Shown piece by piece: positions 42,869 through 52,133 of a DNA stretch of 64,000 nt; within the stretch, counting starts at the first letter, position 1, and the number at the start of each line of letters is the position of its first letter. The translations under genes and the position numbers were made by a program. A model generated the notes under the pieces. It was not told the DNA's origin. It ran no database searches and worked only from the letters and a program-made list of their open reading frames with translations. The DNA is from Caldifermentibacillus hisashii (GTDB taxonomy: Bacteria; Bacillota; Bacilli; Bacillales; Caldibacillaceae): the NCBI RefSeq assembly GCF_027568575.1, contig NZ_JANUVP010000019.1; one strand, given 5' to 3'.

Positions 42869-43103
42869 ATTTCGAAAAATTATTCTCGTGATGATGAGGT
42901 GAACGGACCCTTTATAGGTATGTTCGTATGACTTTTTTCCATTAGCTGAACAATTTTGTATATCAGGAAAAACGCTATTAATGGTGATTGGCAGTTCTGA
43001 AAAAATTTCTCTTTGATGATGAGTTGAACAGGCGCTTCATACGTGGCGGTAGCGTGGTTATTAGTTTTCTCTAATTGGCTGAACGATAATATTTTTAGGC
43101 AGG
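42869..43103 (+). repeat. Two decayed tandem copies of the metA 3' end
   Basis: The final part of metA (from 42731) recurs from 42869 and again from 42994. Shared landmarks are CGAAAAATTATT, GATGATGAGGTGAACG, CTTCATACGTGGCGGT and TTTCTCTAATTGG. Both copies carry frame-breaking changes. They directly precede the 52-bp array. Confidence 0.8.
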
Positions 43104-43119
43104 AATTTTCTATTTTTGA

Positions 43120-43700
43120 CGACGAGCCTGAATCTCGTCACCATTTTAAGGTGAAAAACGTTCTTTTTTGACGACGAAACCGAATCTCGTCACCATTTTG
43201 AGGTGAGAAATGCCCAATTTTGGCGACGAGGCCATTTCTCGTCGTCGTTTTTGCGCGGGAAACTCCTTTTTTTGGCGACGAGACCATTTCTCGTCGTCAT
43301 TTTGAGCCGAGAAACCCCTTTTTTTGGCGACGAGACCATTTCTCGTCGTCGTTTTGAGCCGAGAAACCCCTTTTTTTGGCGACGAGACCATTTCTCGTCG
43401 TCGTTTTTGGGCAGGAAACTCCTTTTTTTAGCGACGAGACTCTTTCTCGTCACCATTTTGAGGCGAAAATTGCTCGTTTTTAGCGACGAGACCATTTCTC
43501 GTCGTCATTTTGAGCCGAGAAACTCCTTTTTTTGGCGACGAGGCCATTTCTCGTCGTCGTTTTTGCGCGGGAAATTCCTTTTTTTAGCGACGAGACTCTT
43601 TCTCGTCACCATTTAGAGGCGAAAAACGCTCGATTTTGGCGACGAGAGCGCTTCTCGTTCCAAATTTTTGCGAAATGCCCTATTGTTGTCGACAAAGCTC
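43120..43700. repeat. Tandem array of 52-bp palindromic units
   Basis: CGACGAG or a close variant recurs at 43120, 43172, 43224, 43276, 43328, 43380, 43432, 43484, 43536, 43588 and 43640: eleven units of exactly 52 bp, then a degenerate one near 43690. Each unit holds CGACGAGA...TCTCGTCG (an 8-bp stem with a short loop) followed by TTTTGAGCCGAGAAACTCC and a run of T. Units differ by substitutions but never in length. Frames open through it only because the repeat lacks stops; 52 is not a multiple of 3, so a protein would not be periodic per unit. Confidence 0.92.
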
Positions 43701-43855
43701 CATCCCGTCCCAAATTTTATGCGGATGACCCTTCTTGTGACAAGAAACTGGACTTATGTATATTTTTTCCAAGAGAACCGCTACAGCCGAATGAGAAAGC
43801 CAATTCTTTAGAGATGGGGGTTGTCAAAAAGCTGATTTGATGATTTAGAAAGCTT

Positions 43856-43884
43856 TTGACGGATTTTTGGTATAGTAGTAATAT
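43856..43884 (+). promoter_or_regulatory. Promoter of the lnrJK-like operon
   Basis: TTGACG, 17 nt, TAATAT ends 22 bp before the kinase start. Confidence 0.7.
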
Positions 43885-43906
43885 AAAGAAAAACTTGGAG
43901 CGTGTT

Positions 43907-44989
43907 ATGAAAGCATTTCTTATCCGTACTTCAGTATTAATCGTACTTTGGGGTTTGTTCTTTTTTTCAGAAGGGACGGTACCATCTGTTCGATCATTAT
44001 TAATTTGTGCCGCAGTCATGGCCGTGTATTTTTTTCAGAATTCTACAAAAAGACAATTTATGCTCTTCCTGTTAAATCTTTTATTATTGCTGGCCCTTTA
44101 CTTTTTTACAATAAACCCGTATGTGTTGGCCTTGCTATTCTATTTTTCAGTAATGGCGATTTTTGATTTAGAAGAAAATAAATTCAAATGGTTATCGGTA
44201 CTTATTTGTATATCTCTTCTTAGCTTTTTAATCATTGGCAAGCTTTCAGGAGTATGGTTTATACTTTCTCTACTATTCTACTATATTGCGAACCGGACGA
44301 ACGGCCTTGCCTCGGGGCTAAAAGAGCAAAGAAAAATCTATGAAGAACTGCTGGGAGAGTATCGCCGCTTAAAAAGGGTGGCCGTTCTTTCTGAAGAGGA
44401 GGCAAGGTTTCAAGAACGGACAAAAATTGCTCGTGAAATTCATGATTCGGTCGGACATAAGCTTACTGCACTCCTTATGCAATTGGAAATTTTATCAATG
44501 GAGAAGGGAGAAGAAGAATATACGGAATTAAAAGACTTGGCAAAAGATTGTCTAGCGGAGACAAGATTTGCCGTGAGAACGCTCACTACGGGAGAGCTTG
44601 AAGGAATGGCAACGATTTTGCAACTGATAAAGAAATTAGAGTCGGAAAGCCATATTCTAGTTCAATTAACAACGAAGCGAGGAATTTTATCTGTTAAATT
44701 GACCAATGAGCAAAGTGTTGTCCTTTATCGTGTCATTCAAGAAGGGCTAACAAATGCCATGCGTCACGCACAATCCAGGGAAGTATATGTTGAATTGGGA
44801 AGAAATGCGGTAGGTGATATTGAATTTTCCATTAAAAATAAAGTACACGAGAACAAAACGTTCCAAGAAGGTTTTGGTTTACAAAATATGCGGAGGCGGG
44901 TTGAAGAATTGGACGGTAAACTTTCAATCCAGCAAAGGGAAGGACATTTTATTGTAAAAGGAATGATTCCGGTGACAGAACAAGGATAA
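43907..44989 (+). CDS. LnrJ/YfiJ-like sensor histidine kinase
   Basis: The 360-residue kinase starts at an ATG with TTGGAG 6–7 nt upstream. Five or six membrane helices fill residues 5–140 without an extracellular domain, then a coiled linker. The HisKA_3 box is FQERTKIAREIHDSVGHKLTALLMQLEIL with the phosphorylated His, and the ATPase domain shows LYRVIQEGLTNAMRHAQSR and FGLQNMRRRVEELDG. This is the NarL-class kinase architecture of YfiJ/LiaS/DesK. Linkage to a response regulator and an ATPase plus two permeases gives the yfiJKLMN (lnrJKLMN) order known to detect and expel linearmycins. Confidence 0.85.
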   Translation: MKAFLIRTSVLIVLWGLFFFSEGTVPSVRSLLICAAVMAVYFFQNSTKRQFMLFLLNLLLLLALYFFTINPYVLALLFYFSVMAIFDLEENKFKWLSVLICISLLSFLIIGKLSGVWFILSLLFYYIANRTNGLASGLKEQRKIYEELLGEYRRLKRVAVLSEEEARFQERTKIAREIHDSVGHKLTALLMQLEILSMEKGEEEYTELKDLAKDCLAETRFAVRTLTTGELEGMATILQLIKKLESESHILVQLTTKRGILSVKLTNEQSVVLYRVIQEGLTNAMRHAQSREVYVELGRNAVGDIEFSIKNKVHENKTFQEGFGLQNMRRRVEELDGKLSIQQREGHFIVKGMIPVTEQG

Positions 44990-45022
44990 AAAACGGGCTT
45001 TGAGAAAAAGGAGAAGGCAAAT

Positions 45023-45652
45023 ATGTGGAACATTTTAATCGTGGAAGACCAATCTATCGTCAGGCAAGGGTTAAAATTAATGCTTGAACAGGATGGTAAT
45101 ATTCGCGTTGTAGCAGAAGCAAGCAACGGCCAGGAAGCTATAAAATGTGTTGAGGAACAAATGATTGATCTTGTTTTGATGGATATCCGCATGCCGGTAA
45201 TGAACGGAATTGAAGCAACTCGAATCATAAAAGAACGTATTCCACAGGTGAAAATATTAATTTTAACAACATTTAATGATGAAGAGTATGCGATTCAAGC
45301 ATTAAAATACGGAGCAAATGCATTTTTATTGAAAACTTCCGACAGCCAAACTTTGATTGAAGCTGTTTATAGCTGTTTTCGTGGCGGGTTGCCTATTCAT
45401 GAAGAAGTAGCTGCAAAAATGATGCCGCGACTTTTACACAAGGCTGAGAAAAAACTAGACATTCCCCTTTCGTCTCGTGAACTTGCCATTACCAAACTAG
45501 TCGGTGAAGGAAAAACAAATAAGGAAATTGCCGCAGAACTTTATTTATCCATTGGAACGGTGAAAAACCATATTACACAAATTCTTCAAAAATTGGAGTT
45601 GCGTGATCGCACCCAACTGGCGATTTTTGCTGTTAAAAATGACATATCATAA
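45023..45652 (+). CDS. LnrK/YfiK-like NarL-family response regulator
   Basis: The 209-residue protein has a receiver domain (ILIVEDQSIVRQGLKLML, DLVLMDIRMPVMNGIEATR with the phospho-Asp, ILTTFNDEEYAIQALKYGAN, LLKTSD) and a LuxR-type helix-turn-helix at the C-terminus (LSSRELAITKLVGEGKTNKEIA, LYLSIGTVKNHITQILQKLEL). It follows the kinase by about 30 bp behind AAAAGGAGAAGG. It probably activates the ABC operon that begins 300 bp downstream, where a perfect 14-bp palindrome may be its site. Confidence 0.88.
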   Translation: MWNILIVEDQSIVRQGLKLMLEQDGNIRVVAEASNGQEAIKCVEEQMIDLVLMDIRMPVMNGIEATRIIKERIPQVKILILTTFNDEEYAIQALKYGANAFLLKTSDSQTLIEAVYSCFRGGLPIHEEVAAKMMPRLLHKAEKKLDIPLSSRELAITKLVGEGKTNKEIAAELYLSIGTVKNHITQILQKLELRDRTQLAIFAVKNDIS

Positions 45653-45958
45653 GGCTGCCTTACACAAGTGCTAACGTAAGCCTTATGGTCTCATAACAGT
45701 TGTCCTATTTATGCTGATAGTTATTTCACTGACAAAGTAAAAACGACATATCATAAGAGCTGCCTTACAAGGTCTCATGCACAAAGAGTTGCATCGGCCT
45801 TAAATAAAGGGTAGCTTTTATTTTTTCAATAGAAAAGTGACGTATTTAAGCCGTTTTACAAAATGACTTAAGTCATCTTTTCCAACCTAAAAAATGACTA
45901 CCGACAGTGTTGCAGTTAAAAATGTTCTTTTAAAATAAAGAAAACGGGAGGGGATTCC
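45653..45958 (+). other. Control region before the ABC operon, with a 3'-end duplication
   Basis: ATAAGGCT...AGCCTTAT forms a hairpin just past the regulator stop. The last regulator codons and following bases (AAAAATGACATATCATAAGG, then CTGCCTTACA) recur at 45735–45770 as AAAACGACATATCATAAGAG, then CTGCCTTACA. A weak terminator (AGCTGCC...GGTAGCT, TTTATTTTTT) follows. A perfect palindrome lies near 45870. No gene is seen. Confidence 0.6.
45863..45876. promoter_or_regulatory. Perfect 14-bp palindrome, candidate LnrK site
   Basis: ATGACTTAAGTCAT lies 82 bp before the ATPase gene. NarL/LuxR-class dimers often bind such symmetric sites. Assignment is by position. Confidence 0.45.
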
Positions 45959-46891
45959 ATGTTACAAATAATGGATTTATCAAAAAAATATAAGAACGTT
46001 CAAGCTGTTTCCGGTGTGAATATGTATTTGGAAAAAGGTGAAATAGTCGGGTTATTAGGACCAAACGGTGCAGGAAAATCAACGACAATCTCAATGCTAT
46101 CTTCACTAATTACACCTTCATCCGGTGACGTTCGCTTGCATAATGAAAGTATCGTGAAACAACCTGAAAAAATTCGGCATATCCTTGGTGTTGTTCCTCA
46201 GGAAATCGCATTATATACCGATTTAACCGCTGAAGAAAATTTGCAGTTTTTTGGCAAAATCTATGGCTTACAAGGAACAACATTGAAACTGCGAATAAAT
46301 GAAGTTTTGGAACAAATTGGTTTAACCGATAGAAGGAAGGATCTTGTAAAAACTTTTTCAGGCGGTATGAAAAGAAGATTGAATATAGGTGTCGCATTAT
46401 TGCATACACCGGAGATGATCATTATGGATGAACCGACTGTAGGAATCGACCCGCAGTCAAGAAATTATATATTGGAAACAGTTAAACGACTCAATCGGGA
46501 GCAAGGGATGACCGTTCTTTATACGAGCCATTACATGGAGGAAGTCGAATTTTTATGTGACAGAATTTACATTATGGATCAAGGTCATATCATTGCTTCA
46601 GGAACAAAAGAAGAATTGAAAAATATTCTCTCATCGGAAAATACAATTATTATTAAAGTTGAAAGAATAAAAGATGAATTAACTCGAGTGTTAAAAGCAG
46701 ATCCCCATATCAGACAAGTACAAGTTCAAGATCAAAAAATTTCAATCATCGTTCCAAAAGAAGAAAATCTATTTCAAGCGATTACCCATTACGCAGAAGA
46801 AACGAAAACAAAATTAATCTCGATAGAAGTGAAGGCACCAACGCTTGAAGATGTATTCCTTCATTTAACGGGAAGGGCACTTAGGGATTAG
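45959..46891 (+). CDS. LnrL/YfiL-like ABC transporter ATP-binding protein
   Basis: The 310-residue ATPase has Walker A GLLGPNGAGKSTTIS, the Q-loop GVVPQEIALYTDLTAEEN, signature FSGGMKRRLNIGVALLH, Walker B MIIMDEPTVGIDP and the switch His in YTSHYMEEVEFL. It has the DrrA-type C-terminal extension (about residues 220–310) ending in the usual APTLEDVFLHLTGRALRD. It energises an exporter for a drug or lipid-like compound. GGGAGGGG precedes the ATG. Two permease genes follow without gaps. Confidence 0.88.
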   Translation: MLQIMDLSKKYKNVQAVSGVNMYLEKGEIVGLLGPNGAGKSTTISMLSSLITPSSGDVRLHNESIVKQPEKIRHILGVVPQEIALYTDLTAEENLQFFGKIYGLQGTTLKLRINEVLEQIGLTDRRKDLVKTFSGGMKRRLNIGVALLHTPEMIIMDEPTVGIDPQSRNYILETVKRLNREQGMTVLYTSHYMEEVEFLCDRIYIMDQGHIIASGTKEELKNILSSENTIIIKVERIKDELTRVLKADPHIRQVQVQDQKISIIVPKEENLFQAITHYAEETKTKLISIEVKAPTLEDVFLHLTGRALRD

Positions 46892-46908
46892 TGCAGGGGG
46901 TGATATTG

Positions 46909-48162
46909 ATGATTTTTCCTTTTATAAAAAAAGATTTATTAGTAATGATAAGAAATCGCCAAGAACTATTAGTCCTTCTTTTAATGCCTATCGTCTTAAT
47001 TGCAATACTAGGCTTTGCGCTTGGTGGGGTTCTTAAAGGTGATTCACCAAATATTCACGCAAAAGTAGCCATTATAAATAATGATAATGAACAGGAAGAT
47101 TTACAACAATTTATAAAGGATATAGAAAATGCCGGGCTACCGACAGAAGCGGAAATGTCAATGAAGACCGGTGCACAAAGTTTATTACCCGTTGCGATAT
47201 TAACAGAAGATGTTTTTGACAGTGAGGAATTAAAAAAGTACTTTGAAGTTGAAATAATCAAACCGGAACAAGCTGAGAAGGTGAAAAAGGACGATAACTA
47301 TGCTGCGATTATTGAAATACCGGAAAAATTCACCTATCATCTTTTATCGAAAGTGTTTCTTGACAAATCGGCAGAAATTTCTTTGCAGCTTTATAAAAAT
47401 GAAGGAAAACAAGGCACCTCGAACCTTGTTGAAGATGTTATTAGACAATTTCAAAAACAGCTTACAACGATGACGATTGTTGGAAAAAATGGCATTCAAT
47501 TGGATACTGAACCGATAACCGGAACGATAGAAACGGTGTCTAAAAAAGAACCGATCAATTCGATGCAATATTACACGGTTGGAATGAGTGTTATGTTTAT
47601 CATGTATGTGGCATCAAACATTAGCTCCTTTGCTTATCGTGAAAAACAGTTACACGTATTTAATCGGATTATTTTATCAAATACATCGAGATGGTCTTAC
47701 TTCATCGGTATCTTTTTCTCGACGATGTTAATTGCGTTCATTCAACAATTGATTTTATACGGGGTATCTGCCCTTATTTTTCATGTATATTGGGGAGATT
47801 TAGCCGCATTTCTTGTTCTAAATTTATCATTAAGTTTTGCCATTGGTGGTGTTGCGGCACTTTTGACAGCTGTAAATTACCGAATAGACAGCGAGTCAGC
47901 ATCCGGTTTTTTCAGCAGCATTATCGTCACATTATTTTCATTACTTGGCGGAAGTTTTACACCATTATCGGAAGTTTCACCAATTATTGAGTTTATTGGG
48001 AATTTAACGCCGAATGGAGCAGGAATGACTGCATTATTGAAAGTGTTGCAAGGCTCCGGTATAACGGGAATTTTTGAGCATGTGTTATATTTAATCGTTT
48101 TTGGAATAGTCTTATTGTCAGTTGCCGCGTTTAGTTTTCCGAAGAGGGGGGAAGCGATATGA
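46909..48162 (+). CDS. LnrM/YfiM-like ABC-2 permease
   Basis: The 417-residue ABC-2 type permease begins with a cytosolic elbow (FIKKDLLVMIRNRQELLVLLLMPIVL, helix 1). It has a long extracellular loop (about residues 40–225) and five further helices, ending LLSVAAFSFPKRGEAI. It is longer than the roughly 400-residue YfiM I remember but has the same plan. I chose the ATG behind GGGGGTGAT; a GTG overlapping the ATPase stop is less likely. It overlaps the next gene by 4 bp. Confidence 0.83.
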   Translation: MIFPFIKKDLLVMIRNRQELLVLLLMPIVLIAILGFALGGVLKGDSPNIHAKVAIINNDNEQEDLQQFIKDIENAGLPTEAEMSMKTGAQSLLPVAILTEDVFDSEELKKYFEVEIIKPEQAEKVKKDDNYAAIIEIPEKFTYHLLSKVFLDKSAEISLQLYKNEGKQGTSNLVEDVIRQFQKQLTTMTIVGKNGIQLDTEPITGTIETVSKKEPINSMQYYTVGMSVMFIMYVASNISSFAYREKQLHVFNRIILSNTSRWSYFIGIFFSTMLIAFIQQLILYGVSALIFHVYWGDLAAFLVLNLSLSFAIGGVAALLTAVNYRIDSESASGFFSSIIVTLFSLLGGSFTPLSEVSPIIEFIGNLTPNGAGMTALLKVLQGSGITGIFEHVLYLIVFGIVLLSVAAFSFPKRGEAI

Positions 48163-49259
48163 TCAGTATTTTACAAACTAAGTTTCGTTTATTTTTCAGG
48201 AAGCCGTTACTGTTTATCGGAATGACGGCTATGAGTATGCTTTTTGCTTTTTTCATAGGTGGTTCGCAATATTCGAGAATAGCAGTCCCTATTTATACGG
48301 ATATAGATCATTTTGAGACAACTGATTTATGGAAGGAGCTCAAGGATTCAAAATTATTCCAATTCACCATAGTGACGGAAGCCGAGGCGAAAAAGCAGGT
48401 AAGTGAAGGGGACCGAGGGGCAGCCGTGAAATTGATGGAAGATGGGTACGAGATTGTCATTGCCGCAAAAACATCAGACTTACCGCTGATTAGAAACTAT
48501 TTACAATCCGTCTATTCCGATTTCTCAATTGAAAAACAGATCAATGAGCAAGTTGCCGACAATGAAAAAAGCAAAGAGATCATCAAACAAATAAAAAATG
48601 ATAACTCTCTTTTTACTATTCATACAGATTCCTTCCGGGGAAAAGGGACGGTCATTATCGATAACCAATTACAAATTCTCTTTGGAATGTCCTTGTTTTT
48701 TGTCATTTATACGATCTCCTATAATGTGCTTCATATTTTGCAAGAAAAACTGGAGGGGGTCTGGGACCGGCTGATTTTATCCCCGTTAAAAAAATGGCAA
48801 ATTTATGCAGGAAATCTTGCTTATAGTTTTTTACTTGGTTACATTCAAGTCGCTTTATTATTTTTTGTATTTCGTTATTTTGCCGGGATAAATTTTTATG
48901 GAGGATTCGGTAAAACATTGATTGTATTAATACCATACGTATTTTCAATTGTCTCGTTATCTATGTTTCTTGTAGGTGTTGTAAAAAATATCCAGCAATT
49001 CAATACCCTTATCCCATTGATTTCGGTCTGTATGGCAATGATTGGCGGTGCATACTGGCCGCTTGAGATTGTATCCTCACCGGTTTTATTGAAATTGGCG
49101 GATTTCATGCCGATTAAGTACGGGATGGAAGCTTTAAAAGGAGCCACAATTTATGGAGAGTCTTGGGGTGAATTGTTGCAGCCAATGAGTATTTTAATCT
49201 TAATGGGCGTTGTTTTTGTTGGAATTGGCATTAATGTAATGGAAAAGAGAAGTACTTAA
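48159..49259 (+). CDS. LnrN/YfiN-like ABC-2 permease
   Basis: The 366-residue second ABC-2 permease has the same layout as the first: helix at 16–33, external domain to about 175, then five helices with GGAYWPLEIVSSPVLLKLADFMPIKYGMEAL, the conserved ABC-2 loop before the last helix. It is translationally coupled to the first permease by an ATGA overlap and probably forms a heterodimer with it. Its last 120 bp including the terminator are duplicated immediately downstream. Confidence 0.83.
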   Translation: MISILQTKFRLFFRKPLLFIGMTAMSMLFAFFIGGSQYSRIAVPIYTDIDHFETTDLWKELKDSKLFQFTIVTEAEAKKQVSEGDRGAAVKLMEDGYEIVIAAKTSDLPLIRNYLQSVYSDFSIEKQINEQVADNEKSKEIIKQIKNDNSLFTIHTDSFRGKGTVIIDNQLQILFGMSLFFVIYTISYNVLHILQEKLEGVWDRLILSPLKKWQIYAGNLAYSFLLGYIQVALLFFVFRYFAGINFYGGFGKTLIVLIPYVFSIVSLSMFLVGVVKNIQQFNTLIPLISVCMAMIGGAYWPLEIVSSPVLLKLADFMPIKYGMEALKGATIYGESWGELLQPMSILILMGVVFVGIGINVMEKRST

Positions 49260-49288
49260 ATGCTTGGCTTTAACAGTAGAAAAAAAGG

Positions 49289-49318
49289 GCAACCGGTATA
49301 TTACTCTGGTTGCTTTTT
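49289..49318 (+). terminator. Terminator of the lnr-like operon
   Basis: GCAACC and GGTTGC arms are followed by TTTTT. Confidence 0.75.
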
Positions 49319-49325
49319 GGATTTT

Positions 49326-49442
49326 GGCGTTGTCTTTGTTGGGTTTGGTATTAATGTAATGGAAAAGAAAGTACTTAGATACATGGCTTTAACAGTAGAA
49401 AAAAAGCAACCGGAATCATACGCTGGTTGCTTTTTTGATTTG
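49326..49442 (+). repeat. Tandem copy of the permease 3' end and terminator
   Basis: The stretch repeats 49205–49322 with a 121-bp period: GGCGTTGT.TTTGTTGG, ATTAATGTAATGGAAAAGA, GGCTTTAACAGTAGAAAAAA and a second GCAACC/GGTTGC hairpin with TTTTTT (49406–49436). It carries a few substitutions and one lost base, so it no longer extends the gene. Confidence 0.85.
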
Positions 49443-49581
49443 AGGATTTATAAAGAATTTTGAACCACCGGTAAGTTCATTGGATATTGAGCCATATGTT
49501 GATAATCTGTTATCATAGTAAAATAAAGCTTCCACAAAAACCAATCGGGAAAGACTTTTTTAATAGGAAGAAGGCGTTTGG

Positions 49582-50562
49582 ATGACTGGGATGGGTTATC
49601 GAACATTAAAAACAGCCGTGGGTGCAGGACTTGCCATTTGGTTGGCTGATTTATTTCAATTACAATTTTCTACATTTGCCGGGATTATTGTGATTATGTG
49701 TATTGAGAGAACTAGGAAAAGGTCGTTGGAAACAATTAAAGGCAAGTTTTTTTCATGCCTGTTGTCTTTACTTCTTGGCGGATTGTTTTTAGAGGTCTTT
49801 GGTTATAATCCAATTGTTTTTTCAGTTTTTATTCTATTATTTGTTCCTTTGCTGGTCAAATTTCATATTCAAGGTGGCTTTGTCACAAGTATGGTCGTTT
49901 TCCTCCATCTCTATGCATTGAAGGAGACGAATTTTCAAATTATGCTAAATGAATTTTATATCATTTTAATTGGAATCGGGATTGCTATTTTAGTAAATAG
50001 CTACATGCCAAGTGTCAAAGAGGATATCCAGAATTTTAAAGAAGAAATTGAGCAGCGGTTCAGTGTTATCCTTTATGAGTTTTCAGCCTATTTGCGAAAC
50101 CATGAGCGAAACTGGAATGGAAAAGAACTAATAGAAGCGGAAGATATTATCAATCAAGCAAAAAATATGGCTCTGAGAGATGTCGAAAATCATTTGATTC
50201 GGAAACAATATGAGGACTTATTTTATTTGGAAATGCGGGAAAGGCAATTGGAGCTGTTAAAACGAATGCTTCCGATTGTCTCATCATTGGAGCTCCAGGT
50301 AAAACAAAAGGAAATGTTTGCTGACTTTTTAGCGTTTTTGAGTAAAAATGTGCACTCCGGCGATACAACTGAACTGTCTTTGCAAAAACTGGAAGATTGT
50401 TGGGAGATGGTACGAAAAACGGAATTGCCAGCAACAAGAGAAGAGTTTGAGACGCGAGCAAACTTATTTTACTTAATGAACGAAATTGAAAACTATTTAA
50501 TGATTAAAAGAAAATTATTTCATACTCGAAGTGGGATTTTGCTTAGCGATAAGAAAAGTTGA
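49582..50562 (+). CDS. yqjA: YqjA-like aromatic acid exporter-family protein
   Basis: The 326-residue protein has four to five N-terminal helices (GYRTLKTAVGAGLAIWLADLF, FAGIIVIMCIERTRKRSLETI, then helices to about residue 140) followed by a helical cytosolic domain of about 180 residues. The first part is the ArAE_1/FUSC-type membrane domain, the second the ArAE_1_C domain, the plan of B. subtilis YqjA (about 320 aa). A TGATAA/TTATCA inverted repeat lies about 70 bp upstream. Transport function is inferred from the family name; the substrate is not known. Confidence 0.8.
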   Translation: MTGMGYRTLKTAVGAGLAIWLADLFQLQFSTFAGIIVIMCIERTRKRSLETIKGKFFSCLLSLLLGGLFLEVFGYNPIVFSVFILLFVPLLVKFHIQGGFVTSMVVFLHLYALKETNFQIMLNEFYIILIGIGIAILVNSYMPSVKEDIQNFKEEIEQRFSVILYEFSAYLRNHERNWNGKELIEAEDIINQAKNMALRDVENHLIRKQYEDLFYLEMRERQLELLKRMLPIVSSLELQVKQKEMFADFLAFLSKNVHSGDTTELSLQKLEDCWEMVRKTELPATREEFETRANLFYLMNEIENYLMIKRKLFHTRSGILLSDKKS

Positions 50563-50648
50563 ATAGGGATTAGAACAGGCATCTATGACTGGAATTTTAC
50601 AGAAAATTAAATCAAGATTGAATGACATGCAAAGGGTGGGTAATTAAG

Positions 50649-52122
50649 ATGAATGCTGAAATGCAGGTAATCCTCGACCAATTGGAAGAAGAAAATTTAG
50701 GAATTCGAAAAAAAGCTATAGAAGCTTTGAAGAAATGGGAATATCAATTGGAATTGGAAGATGCGTGTTTGCTTCTGGAAAAAGCAGCCGAAATAAAACC
50801 GTTATGTGAGGATGAATGGGACAATCCATCATATGCTCTAGTTACAGCTGCTTGTATTTTTATACATGAAGATATGGTTCCGGTTATTGAATAGAACATT
50901 CTACGCTATTCACTAAGAGCAGCGATAAAAGTGTTAAGTTTTCTATTGGTTTTAAATACAGAATCAGCTATTTCCCTTTATAAGAAGACTTTTCATCAGT
51001 TTTATGACCATGTTTCGCTTGTACCGGAGTATGAGGAACGAAACCGAATCCTTGAAGAAAAGGAGCCTACTATCCTATTACTTGATGTTTTGCTGGAACA
51101 TCAAGTGTATTTTCATCCTTGGTATGAGTGGTGTTATCATTAGTTTGTGGCAATGGGTATTGAAAAACAATACTTTAAAGCCGAGCATTACCCTCTAAAT
51201 AAAGAATATATTCACAATGAACTTGAGGAGCTTTTTGCCATTTATTTAGAAAAACACGAAATCTATACACAAGAATTGGCATATGAAGTTTGGAAGGATT
51301 CGTATTTAAAAATACGGTATAATTTAAGATTTTTATTAACGTTATATTTTTCGTTTTGCACGGATAAAGAGGCATATGCCTTACAGAACATTTTAAAATG
51401 GAAAGATAATCAGATTCGACTAATTTACATCGAATTAATGTGGAAGCGTGGTCTTGAAATAGGGATAAAAGAAATAGAGGAAATTTTAAAAAGTACAGAT
51501 GGTTCACAGGAAGCCTTTATAATTATTAATGAGAATAAGCCTGAACTTTTACCAAGAGATCCCGTTTTTCAAAATTATTTTGTGACTGAAGCGGCGAGGT
51601 TTATCTTTTACAACCATGAAGATGGAATTGAAAAATTTCCGAGTGAAGTGGAAATTATGGGTTCTTTTGAATGGAAGGAATATGAATTTGATGAGAACTT
51701 GATGTACTATGTGGTTCGGTTTAAGTCCGCAGACCCTGTATTTAAAAGTAAAGGTTGGATGCGAATGTTAATAGGAGCTTATCATACAGGATCTATTCCA
51801 ACCTCTTACAACCTCGTCGGACTTGACGATCATTATACAGATTTTGAAACTTGGGATAATAAAACTTTCAATGAACACGTAACTGATTTTCAAAACTTCC
51901 TTCGCGAAAAACATCAGAAGAATATTGATGAAATCTTCTATGACTATATTCCGATTTTTGACAAAAAGAATAATACAATAGCATTGATATCATTTATATC
52001 TTCGTTTTTTTTTAGTATTGGTAAGTGATTGGTTTATAATTCCAGTTATCCTTGCACCAATATGGCTTTTATTAAAATATTTTCAAGCTAAAAAGATTAA
52101 AAAAATGTGCGTACAAGAATAA
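50649..52122 (+). pseudogene. Unknown protein gene interrupted by two amber stops and a frameshift
   Basis: An ATG behind GGTGGG opens a frame (MNAEMQVILDQLEEENLGIR) that resembles a HEAT-like helical protein. The same frame continues past TAG at 50892 and TAG at 51141 with natural protein sequence on both sides (SLYKKTFHQFYDHVSLVPEY; ALQNILKWKDNQIRLIYIEL). A run of nine T near 52005 then shifts the frame: with one T fewer the protein would end in a membrane helix (WFIIPVILAPIWLLLKYF) and stop at 52120. Three lesions suggest a dead gene of about 490 codons. The family is not recognised. Confidence 0.65.
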
Positions 52123-52133
52123 GAGGTTACTAT

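Noticed and set aside
43120..43700. CRISPR array
   Set aside because: The spacer-like parts are as similar to one another as the repeats, the unit is 52 bp, and no cas genes are near.
43146..43840. Several overlapping frames of 80–137 codons on both strands rich in F, R and S
   Set aside because: They exist only because the 52-bp repeat lacks stop codons; no ribosome binding sites, and the frame cycles every three units.
49260..49463. 67-codon frame after the second ABC permease
   Set aside because: It reads through two terminators and the duplicated 3' end; it is an artefact of the duplication.
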